Origin: a virus
Direction: 5' to 3' (one strand)
Length of the DNA: 20,231 nt
Virus record (IMG/VR): IMGVR_UViG_3300021365_002271
Location: 1-20,231 of that record
Position numbers and translations under genes: made by a program. The notes beneath the pieces were generated by a model, which was given only the letters and a program-made list of their open reading frames with translations, did not search any database and was not told the origin of the DNA. Below are positions 7,770-15,382 of the stretch, piece by piece (positions within the stretch are counted from its first letter, which is position 1; every line of letters starts with the position of its first letter).

Positions 7770-8643
7770 AATTCATTAAAAATCTATCGTAGGCCACACA
7801 AGACGCCGGTAGGCTCTGCAGCAAAACTTGTTCATTCTTTTCACCAATCTCAATCCGACTGGATTCGGACGTGTATTCATATTCGACGCCACATGTTTGG
7901 CGGAAGATGCTAGACGTTCTATGTTTGTAATATCTTGCTTTTCCTGATTTTCCGTATCCATTAAATTTTCCTTTCATCCCTCTCGACTCCATTTCGTGAA
8001 CTAGCTTAAAGCGAGCCATTGTTTCTGAAAAATTAAAATCATTCACGGAGTCGTTATCTATGAAGGATTTTATACATGCATCTTTTATTTTAGTATTTCC
8101 GTCTATCCTATCCGATGGATAAAACCAAACTTCGGACACAAACTCGTCATCAGTTTTAAAATAGTCAATCTCATGCTTGCCCCCTTTATGGAAAGCTACC
8201 CAATCATAACACATATATCTGTTGTCTGCAAGTTTTCTTTTAATATCAAGGCCGGATATCTCTTGCTCAAAATATATGCACCGATCAAAGCCGATCTCTG
8301 CTATTTTAGAATATTCGTTAGAGCAGGTAATCTTTTCCCCGTCATACCGCATTGAGTGGCACAAATTAGAAAGCGGGACATTACCGTCTAGGGATAATAA
8401 AAATAGTAGCCTTTCCCAAAGAATCTCTTTGCGAACTCCCTTTTCTTTTTTTTCTTGAAATGTTGTTAAGACATTTAGCTCCCGCGGGATTTTTAGAGAG
8501 GATAGGTCTACCCCCTGTTCTAAATAATCAAACCTAAAAGGGCGCGAGGCTTTCGTAAACAGAAGGGGGTATTGATTATTGAACGCATATAAAACAGCGC
8601 TCAAAGAACTGCCTACGACAACATTTTCATATTCAAGTATCAA
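7711..8643 (-). CDS. Unknown protein with nucleotide-binding-like N-terminus
   Basis: 310 residues. The first strand and turn, YENVVVGSSLSAVLYAFNN, resembles the dinucleotide-binding start of flavin-type Rossmann proteins (hydrophobic strand, VVGSSLSA in place of GxGxxG, helix), but no further FAD motif is clear. Later parts are rich in aromatic and charged residues, with a C-terminal YGKSGKARYYKHRTSSIFRQ segment. The frame starts at a TTG at 8643 that overlaps the TGA of the upstream gene; no in-frame ATG is near, and the Shine-Dalgarno (AGAAAAGAAG) is weak, so start and expression depend on coupling. With the 291-residue gene it forms an overlapping pair that is likely to act together. Function not known. 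Confidence 0.6.
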   Translation of the reverse strand: MILEYENVVVGSSLSAVLYAFNNQYPLLFTKASRPFRFDYLEQGVDLSSLKIPRELNVLTTFQEKKEKGVRKEILWERLLFLLSLDGNVPLSNLCHSMRYDGEKITCSNEYSKIAEIGFDRCIYFEQEISGLDIKRKLADNRYMCYDWVAFHKGGKHEIDYFKTDDEFVSEVWFYPSDRIDGNTKIKDACIKSFIDNDSVNDFNFSETMARFKLVHEMESRGMKGKFNGYGKSGKARYYKHRTSSIFRQTCGVEYEYTSESSRIEIGEKNEQVLLQSLPASCVAYDRFLMNYEEHTLSRNNTGRESKVGI

Positions 8644-9830
8644 TCTTCTTTTCGTCTAAAGCCGGCTACCAAAGCAGCCATAAAGATAACGTACAAACTG
8701 CCGCGGCTAGTTAACACGCTGTTACACCCTGCAGAAGATTTGGGACTTGGGCCTCTCGTATTTTCAGCAAACTCAAACGGGCCACCGGTATCTGAATTCT
8801 CCTCATGTTCAAACCCAGTATCTTCTTGCTCGGGTGCATCACCGGTATCTGCGGTGACTGGCTGTTCTTCATCTCCCTCATCAGCAGGAATAAAAAACGG
8901 CTGCGAAATTACTAAATCGCTCAATGTTACGCCAAGCTCATGATGGAAAGGGTCATACCAACCAGTATCGAAGTTACCCACAAAGTTTAACTCGTCTATC
9001 ATGAAAGGCATGCCTTCTTCAACTTGGATACTCAAAAAGTATTCGTGATAGGCGGACTGTGTTTCACGGGTGCCTAGGTTTAGATACATGTCCCACGCCA
9101 TTAGATCGGCGCGCCCATCGACAAACAAATCCCACTCATAAAGGGTAACTTCATATTGCGTCTGGACCGAGTACTCCGACGAGTGGTAGCCCTTCACCTG
9201 GAGATTACCGGCTGCTTGCATTTCGGTGCCTTCTTCATCGATCTTATATTCCCCATGCGCCATTACAGCACCTTCTGAATCAGAACCAATTCCGTAAGCG
9301 TTCTGGAATGTAACTTGCCCGTAAGCATCGATGCCATATGACTCAAATGGGACTGACCAGTCCCAGCGGAAAGCTCCTTGCTCGCGCTCAACGTCAGTCA
9401 TAGCTTCAACACTTAAAACTGGATGTTCACCCCAATCACTCCATTCATCAGCCCAGAGTTTGCATTGTGCTCCTCTTGCCCAGTCCCAAGGTGCGTAGTG
9501 GCAGTCATGCCCTGGGGTAACTCGCGTTTTAATGACGGCAACATAAAAATCTGTACCCCTATCAATCGACGATTGAAACCAGAAAAATTCCACAATGGCA
9601 TCAACGGTGTTATCATAAATATCCGAGTTCCCCACGTAAAGGGTATTCCCCTCAAAAAAGGCGTACGGAAATCGGCCCTCACTGCCAGCGATGTCGGTAG
9701 CGGTTTCAAACGATACGTCCCAGTCCCCTTCTAAGATAGATGCGCCCGAATAAGACGTCTCGCTGTCGCTCAAAGCTTCAGCGTTTGCGGTGCCCATAAG
9801 GCATAGCGATAACAATAAGTTTGTAAACAT
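8640..9830 (-). CDS. Exported surface protein with MYXO-CTERM-like sorting tail
   Basis: 396 residues. A signal peptide (MFTNLLLSLCLMGTANA) ends with a typical ANA cleavage site near 17-18. The body (about 20-320) is rich in Trp, Tyr, Asp and Glu and beta-strand-like, with no family I recognise. A linker of acidic DTG repeats (about 322-352: ADTGDAPEQEDTG, ENSDTGG) leads to an invariant-looking Cys (about 369, AGCNS), a hydrophobic helix (SLYVIFMAALVAGF) and the terminal RRKED. This Cys-spacer-TM-Arg-Arg order matches MYXO-CTERM signals of myxobacterial surface proteins, so the product may be processed and lipid-anchored or displayed on the host surface. The gene is first behind the perfect promoter at 9856-9884 with Shine-Dalgarno TAGGAGA, suggesting strong expression. 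Roles in exclusion of other phages or cell interaction are guesses. Confidence 0.8.
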   Translation of the reverse strand: MFTNLLLSLCLMGTANAEALSDSETSYSGASILEGDWDVSFETATDIAGSEGRFPYAFFEGNTLYVGNSDIYDNTVDAIVEFFWFQSSIDRGTDFYVAVIKTRVTPGHDCHYAPWDWARGAQCKLWADEWSDWGEHPVLSVEAMTDVEREQGAFRWDWSVPFESYGIDAYGQVTFQNAYGIGSDSEGAVMAHGEYKIDEEGTEMQAAGNLQVKGYHSSEYSVQTQYEVTLYEWDLFVDGRADLMAWDMYLNLGTRETQSAYHEYFLSIQVEEGMPFMIDELNFVGNFDTGWYDPFHHELGVTLSDLVISQPFFIPADEGDEEQPVTADTGDAPEQEDTGFEHEENSDTGGPFEFAENTRGPSPKSSAGCNSVLTSRGSLYVIFMAALVAGFRRKED

Positions 9831-9855
9831 GTTTCTCCTAGTTTATGTTTAAAAT

Positions 9856-9884
9856 ATTATAACTTAATTGGCGTTGTTTGTCAA
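9856..9884 (-). promoter_or_regulatory. Perfect-consensus sigma-70 promoter
   Basis: On the minus strand TTGACA (9879-9884), a 17-base spacer and TATAAT (9856-9861): all twelve consensus bases and the optimal spacing. The -35 box touches the stop codon of the metzincin gene (9885-9887). Transcription would start near 9849, giving a leader of about 19 bases before the MYXO-CTERM-like gene, and would continue through dnaE to the J-domain gene. Confidence 0.9.
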
Positions 9885-10421
9885 TTATTTTTGTCGAAGA
9901 CCGCGGTCGTCATAACCACCTAAAAACCAATTTGAATTCATCATATGAAATTTTTGGTTGTAGTGACTCCATCCAAGAGCGTGGCCAATTTCATGCTCCA
10001 AAACCCTTTGTTTTTTTGAATTTCGTGGCGTAATATATATTTTAGCTTTTACTATGGTGTTATTTTTCACATGAGTGTATATTTTTGTTGATGCCATGTG
10101 AGACGAACGAAAGTCTCCTTCGGGGAGGGCTACTAAAATTTCCCCAAATCTCGGATTCATGCATGTCGGTGAACTGTCGAGATAAACTCCATCGAATTTA
10201 TACCCCAATTTCTCCCAATATCTCGACGCATGTGAGACCCTGTATACATCGACCTCTGAGCTTTGGCATATTCGTATAGTCGGGGTGACATCCCATGCAG
10301 CTTTTTGATGTGGAAGCCCTAGTACAAAAACTTCCAACACAGGAGGACTACTAATCCTCAACATAAAAGGCTCAGACGCTAAAGCGCCTAGGCAGCTTAG
10401 CCAAAAAAATAAAATCCCCAT
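9885..10421 (-). CDS. Exported metzincin-like zinc metalloprotease
   Basis: 178 residues. The zinc-binding HEIGHALGWSH (143-153) is the HExxHxxGxxH motif of metzincins, with His143, His147 and His153 as ligands and Glu144 as base; HMMNS (159-163) supplies the Met-turn shortly after. The N-terminus MGILFFWLSCLGALAS is a signal peptide, so the enzyme should reach the periplasm or outside. The spacing of motif and Met-turn fits matrixin- or archaemetzincin-like proteases; no haemopexin or other binding domain is present. It lies downstream of the amidase by 33 bases with only a weak Shine-Dalgarno (TTAAGA). A role in envelope degradation or in trimming surface proteins is an inference from location and export. 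Confidence 0.85.
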   Translation of the reverse strand: MGILFFWLSCLGALASEPFMLRISSPPVLEVFVLGLPHQKAAWDVTPTIRICQSSEVDVYRVSHASRYWEKLGYKFDGVYLDSSPTCMNPRFGEILVALPEGDFRSSHMASTKIYTHVKNNTIVKAKIYITPRNSKKQRVLEHEIGHALGWSHYNQKFHMMNSNWFLGGYDDRGLRQK

Positions 10422-10454
10422 GTCTTAAGTAGGGATAAAAGTTTATTATATAAC

Positions 10455-11393
10455 TTATTGCGGGAAATCGTCGATTGGGCAACTATCCCTTTCTTCTTCT
10501 TCTATTTCTTTTAAAAGCGCGGCTATATCTAAGCCGGCGCAGTCTATCTTGCTTTTGCTCACGTGGTAGTGGCTAACAAACCCTGTAAAATTCCCGTACG
10601 CCACTTCTTGTTCGTACTTGGTCGAAGTCTTTCCGAACTGATTTTGAGGTGTTTGGTAAGGTATGTCAGTTGCATTTTTTATAGCCTTCCAAAGCGATTT
10701 GAGGGCATTTATTTGTGTCGGGTAAAAACCCAGGAACGGCGACAGTTTGGTGCCATGAACCCAGGCATCATCAACAATTGGGCGTTGACCAAGTCCGTTC
10801 TGTTTATACCAGTCTTGGTATTTTAGATAATATGCGTTGGTGATCTCGACACCAATTGATGGCCGATTGGTTCGCGCTGAGCCGGCATGCCACGCTGCAT
10901 GTTGCATATCCATAGTTTGGTAAATTGTGCCATCGTTGTCTATTAAAAAATGCACTGAAATGCCTCTCTTGTCTAGCACATTCTGGCAAGAATTTGATGA
11001 TAAACAGACATCCCAGTGATTTACAAAATATCTTATCTTTCGCTTGGGACGACCGGAATAATCGTAATAATGGCCGCGCTTAGCAGTTAGGCCTCCTTTT
11101 TCCGACCATAGGATAAATTTGTCCCACTCAATAGGAAAAAAGTCTCCGTTATAAACAACATAATTTGAGTAATGAAGATTGGATGGTTTAAAGTGGTCTA
11201 TCTCCGACTGTCTTTCGGTCCACAGCCGGCGGAACGTCATCGGGCCGCAAAGGCCATCGGGCGTGATCTCTCGGGAACGTTGCCACTTTTTTATAGCTCG
11301 TACGAGCTTGTCATCAAAATATTTTTCCCCAAACCAACTAGGTTCCCACCCAAGTTTTTTGGCAGAGGCCTCGTTGTAAAAATGTTTATCCAT
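10455..11393 (-). CDS. N-acetylmuramoyl-L-alanine amidase with peptidoglycan-binding domain
   Basis: 312 residues. The N-terminal 60 residues (KYFDDKLVRAIKKWQRSR, then TPDGLCGPMTFRRLW) match the peptidoglycan-binding PGB_1 fold. From about 118 on is an Amidase_2 (T7-lysozyme-type) domain: YFVNHWDVC with zinc ligand His126, HFLIDNDGTIYQTMDMQHAAWHAG, RPSIGVEITN, and SHYHVSKSKIDCAG giving a His (275 or 277) and Cys285 as the remaining ligands. It should cut the bond between MurNAc and L-Ala of the stem peptide. No signal peptide is seen, as in holin-dependent endolysins. Unusually for a lysis enzyme it sits between a GroES-like gene and a metzincin in a replication cluster; T7 lysozyme offers a precedent for an amidase among early genes. 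Confidence 0.93.
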   Translation of the reverse strand: MDKHFYNEASAKKLGWEPSWFGEKYFDDKLVRAIKKWQRSREITPDGLCGPMTFRRLWTERQSEIDHFKPSNLHYSNYVVYNGDFFPIEWDKFILWSEKGGLTAKRGHYYDYSGRPKRKIRYFVNHWDVCLSSNSCQNVLDKRGISVHFLIDNDGTIYQTMDMQHAAWHAGSARTNRPSIGVEITNAYYLKYQDWYKQNGLGQRPIVDDAWVHGTKLSPFLGFYPTQINALKSLWKAIKNATDIPYQTPQNQFGKTSTKYEQEVAYGNFTGFVSHYHVSKSKIDCAGLDIAALLKEIEEEERDSCPIDDFPQ

Positions 11394-11426
11394 ATTATAT
11401 TATTCACCCCCCGATGCAAAGGTAAA

Positions 11427-11699
11427 TTATTTATTTTCTAAAATACCCAAAATATAGTTTTCTAATATGACACTGTAAGTAGTGTGGCCAATGTAAATTT
11501 CTTCGATCATTGACCTGTCTACCACTATTTGCGTATTTTTTGCTAGTTGATGTTTCGCATCATCAGCAATATCCAAAACGGATACTACCGCATGGTTATG
11601 ATCCCTTGGTTGGTAATTGTCTGGTAAAATTACCAATGACTCGGTATCGCTTTCTAGAGGCATCTCTACCAAAAGATGCCTATTGACGGGCTTGAACAC
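11427..11699 (-). CDS. GroES-like co-chaperonin
   Basis: 90 residues, the size of GroES. The start FKPVNRHLLVEM matches the IRPLxDRVxVK strand of Cpn10; LVILPDNYQPRDHNHAVVSVLDI corresponds to the roof/mobile-loop region and following strand; NTQIVVDRSMIEEIYIGHTTYSVILENYILGILENK corresponds to the VxxGDxVxF...YSVVxExDILAI end. The mobile loop is short and divergent. Phages use such proteins (T4 gp31 is the model) to adapt host GroEL for folding large phage proteins. The start is GTG, supported by AAGGAGA six bases upstream; the gene overlaps the preceding one by 20 bases. Confidence 0.75.
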   Translation of the reverse strand: MFKPVNRHLLVEMPLESDTESLVILPDNYQPRDHNHAVVSVLDIADDAKHQLAKNTQIVVDRSMIEEIYIGHTTYSVILENYILGILENK

Positions 11700-11940
11700 G
11701 TTTTATCTCCTTGTTGATTTGTTTCGTTAATATTTCTTCCTGATTTTTGAATTGATCGGATGTCAGGAAAACATCCTCTATTTTACCACAGTTTCTGCAA
11801 TATAGTGTAACATTCACGTGCCCTCCTATCATTGAGCGTATATTACCGGTGGGTACCCAATAGCACTCTTCCGAAGACACTGCTTTATTTCTACATGTTA
11901 GTCTCCGGCGTTTTTCACTTAAAAGATGGCTAAAATTCAT
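11680..11940 (-). CDS. Small Cys-rich unknown protein
   Basis: 86 residues. Cysteines at about 16, 26, 48 and 51 (the last two as CRNC) could form a zinc site: LTCRNK, EECYWVP and YCRNCGK. The C-terminal third is a charged helix (FKNQEEILTKQINKEIKRVQARQ). Start supported by AAGGAGA four bases before the ATG, placed directly after the ribonucleotide reductase stop. The gene has the look of a small regulatory or adaptor protein, but no family is recognised. Confidence 0.75.
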   Translation of the reverse strand: MNFSHLLSEKRRRLTCRNKAVSSEECYWVPTGNIRSMIGGHVNVTLYCRNCGKIEDVFLTSDQFKNQEEILTKQINKEIKRVQARQ

Positions 11941-11952
11941 ATCGTCTCCTTT

Positions 11953-13920
11953 CTAGATAGTACATGTATCGTTGGTACAAAATTTAGAACCAGCTCCACC
12001 CTCATCGGTTTCAAACTTTGTGATCGGGGTAATGCTTGACATTTTAGTTTCATACTCCTCTGCTGTTATGGGTTCGTAGGGCGCCTGCACATATCCAGTT
12101 TCTTCGTGACGTAGAAATGATACTGCCTTTAATCTTGTCTCATAAAGCTCTAAGGCCTCTTTAATCTGGTCAGCCTCTTCTGGCTTAAAGGTAACTGTAA
12201 TAGAAACTGAATTATCTGCCCAATAATGCTGATATTGAGCTGCCATTTCTAATTGCTCCCACATACTAACATCTCGTTTACCTTTAGTAAAGTATGGCTC
12301 ATGGACCGGAAACTCTACTACTGTGGTATGAGGGGTATACTCATCTGGTTCCATATAGTAGCCCGCAGCCTTCAATGGGCCTAGGAGAGCTGAAGTCTCA
12401 GAAAATCTAATTCTACGGATATAGTACTCGTCTTCAGGAAAGTGAATTCCTGGGGTTGAGCCGTTTAAGAGAGAAACTGTTCCAGATGGCTTAATAGAGG
12501 TCATGCGTACCGACTTTGGAATACATAACCAATTTGAATACTCCTCATCTAGTTGCTTAACGTAGTCATACGCCTGATCACACATTTGATATACCTCTCT
12601 CCTACCAAACTTATTAAACGCCTGCACAACCCCAGATTGTGATAATCCAATCCTGCGATTTTTGAGCATCTTGGCGTTTGTCTCCGGCCAGTGCGTGTTG
12701 GAAAGAGTAATGGTTTTTCCATAAAGATATGCGATCTTTAAAGTACGCAAGTAGTCTTCAGAGTTTTCATGTTTTGCTGGGTATGTTTCAACTAGGCAAC
12801 ACAATTCTGCATCTTCTAATTGCTGTTCAACGCAGGGATTAAAACCAGCTACGTTAATATCATCGTATCGAGGCCCATCCTTAAAACGGCCGCGTGTTCG
12901 GGCGTTATCTAACCAAATATAACCCGGCTCACCGTTCTTTTGGCTTTGTTTTGCGTGCCATGTGTAGTCCATCCCAACTTGAGCGTTAAAAGAATTATTT
13001 GAGCCCCATCGATGGTGATAGAGTTTTTCTTGATCATTCTTCATCTCAAGATATCTGGTGTCGTCATGGCGCCCCATAGCTAAGGCAGCGGAGCGTCGAA
13101 CATTACCCGATACCACACAACGACCAATTAGGTTTTCGGTATCTACGATGTCAACGGATGTGATAGTTTCTCCAATCTTATCGGAGTATAACTCTGTTAG
13201 GTTTTTATGCAACTCGATCAGCGGGCCCGGGCCGGATGATGTACCCCCAAAGCCCCTAATTAACGCACCTTCGGGCCGAATGGCAGAATAATCGAATTTG
13301 GGGACCTTACCACCAAAAAAGAAACCATCTAAAAGCATATGGACGGAATCAACCCATCCTTCGCGCGAATCATCTATAACTAAAGTGTCGTTTGTATACT
13401 CGGGTTCTTTTATGGTAACTGTGCCGGCACCCTCGGTGTCAAAACCTACGCCAACGCCGACCATTAAAGCATCCATCATCCAAGCGAAAAGATAACCACC
13501 TTTGCTGACCAAATCCCTGGTGGAACGAAAAGCGCAATTGAAAAGGCCCGCGGCAGTCCTCTCTTCTACGAATTTAGTGCCCATCATCCACAGGCCGCGG
13601 CCAGGGGGAGTCCACTTTAGTTCAAAAAGTCGGCCATATGCATCTTTTGCAGTTTTTTGAGCTTTATTATCGTTCCACTCTAACCCAAGCTGGAAGACAT
13701 GTTGCTTCTGCATGTTAAACATTCCTTCGATAACACGCCTACATGTTTGCCACCACTCTTCTGAGCCGGCTGATTCAGGATCGAATTCACTTAATCTTCT
13801 TGAGTATGTTCTCTTGTATGTAACATAGCCCAATGGGCCCCATGGCACTTCTTTCTCCTTATACGGATCTATAAAAGTGTCACTTAGACGAAATCTGCGG
13901 ATATTTTCAATTGTTCTCAT
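11953..13920 (-). CDS. nrdJ: Adenosylcobalamin-dependent (class II) ribonucleotide reductase
   Basis: 655 residues. It reduces ribonucleotides to deoxyribonucleotides using a B12-generated thiyl radical, supplying dNTPs for phage replication. Matches to the monomeric triphosphate reductase of Lactobacillus: GLFNCAFRS (Cys129, first of the reducing pair), FNPCVEQ (Cys363 as thiyl cysteine, Glu365), ELCCLVETYP (Cys374, second of the pair; spacing of 11 from Cys363 equals the 408/419 spacing), SGNVRRSAAL, and a C-terminal CTNDTC with the five-residue spacing of the shuttle cysteines. It is shorter than the 739-residue reference, mainly by absent N-terminal and insertion segments. Class II needs no oxygen and no separate small subunit, so it suits hosts able to take up or make B12. 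It follows the helicase gene by 16 bases. Confidence 0.95.
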   Translation of the reverse strand: MRTIENIRRFRLSDTFIDPYKEKEVPWGPLGYVTYKRTYSRRLSEFDPESAGSEEWWQTCRRVIEGMFNMQKQHVFQLGLEWNDNKAQKTAKDAYGRLFELKWTPPGRGLWMMGTKFVEERTAAGLFNCAFRSTRDLVSKGGYLFAWMMDALMVGVGVGFDTEGAGTVTIKEPEYTNDTLVIDDSREGWVDSVHMLLDGFFFGGKVPKFDYSAIRPEGALIRGFGGTSSGPGPLIELHKNLTELYSDKIGETITSVDIVDTENLIGRCVVSGNVRRSAALAMGRHDDTRYLEMKNDQEKLYHHRWGSNNSFNAQVGMDYTWHAKQSQKNGEPGYIWLDNARTRGRFKDGPRYDDINVAGFNPCVEQQLEDAELCCLVETYPAKHENSEDYLRTLKIAYLYGKTITLSNTHWPETNAKMLKNRRIGLSQSGVVQAFNKFGRREVYQMCDQAYDYVKQLDEEYSNWLCIPKSVRMTSIKPSGTVSLLNGSTPGIHFPEDEYYIRRIRFSETSALLGPLKAAGYYMEPDEYTPHTTVVEFPVHEPYFTKGKRDVSMWEQLEMAAQYQHYWADNSVSITVTFKPEEADQIKEALELYETRLKAVSFLRHEETGYVQAPYEPITAEEYETKMSSITPITKFETDEGGAGSKFCTNDTCTI

Positions 13921-13936
13921 AATAATTTAAGTTCCT

Positions 13937-15319
13937 TTATTTTCTATTTCTAAAATTTTTATATTTGTTGTTTAACAATTCTCGTTGAGTCTTAGTCTCT
14001 AATGTAACCGGATTTAACGGAATTGTTAAGCTGTTTGTCATACTATTGTTTATCTTGGGTAAAATCTTAATACACACATTGGATGTATCCATAAATATAT
14101 TGTGAACCATTCCATCTGGCCCATTTCTATTTTTGGCAATAAATATTTTACCTTCGTTCTTTTGTTTGTCTTCAATTGTTCTCGATACTGACATAATAAA
14201 GTCAGCCACAAAGCATTTATTAAAAGCTTCGGAAATTTGCTCCATCGTGATCACTTCTGCATTCAGGCCAGATCGGTTTGTCTGCGAAGCCGTCCAGATG
14301 GGGCATTCAAACTCGGTTGATAAGCCTCGCAACTCTTCATAGATCGACTCTAACTCGTTACGCTTTTCTTTGCGAACAACAACCGGCTTTAATAGATCTG
14401 CGTAATCTACAATTATAAGGCCGGGCTTGATGCCTCGCTTCAACAGCCTCGACAGATGATTTTTTATTGTGTTCGTGGAAGCAGATTTCGTTGGGTATTC
14501 TTTAACTATTAACTTTCCTTCAACTTCTTTAACTTTTTCGTAAATCTCTTCTTTGAAGCCTATTAGATCTGAAAGTGGGAGGCCGGTAATACAACTATCA
14601 TAGCGAGTAGCGATCACCGTGTCTTGCAACTCAAGGGTATAGTGGACTACGGTTTTGCCTTCTTGAATAGCTGCAGCACCTAAGTGGACCAACACCATTG
14701 ATTTGCCGGCGCCTGTGGGGGCTACCACCACGCCAAGCTCACTCTTTCCTAAACCGCCACCCATAAGCGCATCAATATCGTTCCAACCGGTGGTGACTGG
14801 GCCGCGGAATCTTGGTATAAATCGAGTTTCAAAATCTGCTAAATAATCATACCCAAAATCGGTATTGGAACCTAGTTTCAGAGCCTCGTTGATGACCGTC
14901 GAGATTTCATCAAAACTACAGTTCTGCAGCAGCCCTACGGACTTTAACATCGCTTCTTTCAGATTTTGCTTCCTACAAAAGTCCAAAGAGGTCTCTTTGA
15001 TATATTTGACATCAGTGGGTTCACTGGCATGAATTTTATCGAAATAATCCCTCACCTGCGTTTGGATTATCTGTTCTTCTGAATCCATCTCGGTATTAAT
15101 TATCGTGTCGAAAGCAGATACGGACGGGTGTACCTGATAACGAGTTCGGTAATCTAAGATCTTTTGAAGCACAACCTGTAAATATTCAAGTTCAAGAAAG
15201 CCAACATCTAACACCTCAGTTATCTGATCTGCAAATGGTCGGTCTTGGAAAATGAGTTGTACGAGTCCCTCTTGGAAAGCTTTTCCATACTTTCCGAAAT
15301 TAGCTTTTTCAGCTAGCAT
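13937..15319 (-). CDS. dnaB: DnaB-type replicative helicase
   Basis: 460 residues. The N-terminal ~150 residues (IFQDRPFADQITEVLDVGFLELEYLQ onward) have the helical character of DnaB N-domains. The RecA-like core starts at FRGPVTTGWNDIDALMGGGLGKSEL; VVAPTGAGKSM (198-208) is the Walker A, TLEL holds the catalytic Glu230, LIIVDYADLL (301-310) is the Walker B, and WTASQTNRSG carries the arginine-finger region. It unwinds DNA at the fork in the 5' to 3' direction as a hexamer. No primase gene is visible in the window, so priming relies on a gene elsewhere or on the host. First gene of the operon served by the promoter at 15344-15371; Shine-Dalgarno AGAGGG. Confidence 0.93.
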   Translation of the reverse strand: MLAEKANFGKYGKAFQEGLVQLIFQDRPFADQITEVLDVGFLELEYLQVVLQKILDYRTRYQVHPSVSAFDTIINTEMDSEEQIIQTQVRDYFDKIHASEPTDVKYIKETSLDFCRKQNLKEAMLKSVGLLQNCSFDEISTVINEALKLGSNTDFGYDYLADFETRFIPRFRGPVTTGWNDIDALMGGGLGKSELGVVVAPTGAGKSMVLVHLGAAAIQEGKTVVHYTLELQDTVIATRYDSCITGLPLSDLIGFKEEIYEKVKEVEGKLIVKEYPTKSASTNTIKNHLSRLLKRGIKPGLIIVDYADLLKPVVVRKEKRNELESIYEELRGLSTEFECPIWTASQTNRSGLNAEVITMEQISEAFNKCFVADFIMSVSRTIEDKQKNEGKIFIAKNRNGPDGMVHNIFMDTSNVCIKILPKINNSMTNSLTIPLNPVTLETKTQRELLNNKYKNFRNRK

Positions 15320-15343
15320 CAGCGCCCTCTTTTAGTATTACTA

Positions 15344-15371
15344 AGTATAGCATATTCACGTGTAAAGTCAA
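15344..15371 (-). promoter_or_regulatory. Sigma-70-type promoter for the helicase-reductase operon
   Basis: On the minus strand TTGACT (15366-15371), 16-base spacer, TATACT (15344-15349). A second TTGACT overlaps just upstream (15371-15376) but its spacer would be 21 bases. Start near 15337, leader of about 18 bases before the helicase gene. No hairpin terminator is visible between the exonuclease stop (15383) and this site. Confidence 0.8.
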
Positions 15372-15382
15372 GTCAAAAAACA

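Noticed and set aside
10422-10460. Promoter for the metzincin gene (TATAAT within TTATATAATAAAC on the minus strand)
   Set aside because: No acceptable -35 hexamer at 16-18 bases; the best (TCGACG at 18 bases) matches 4 of 6 positions.
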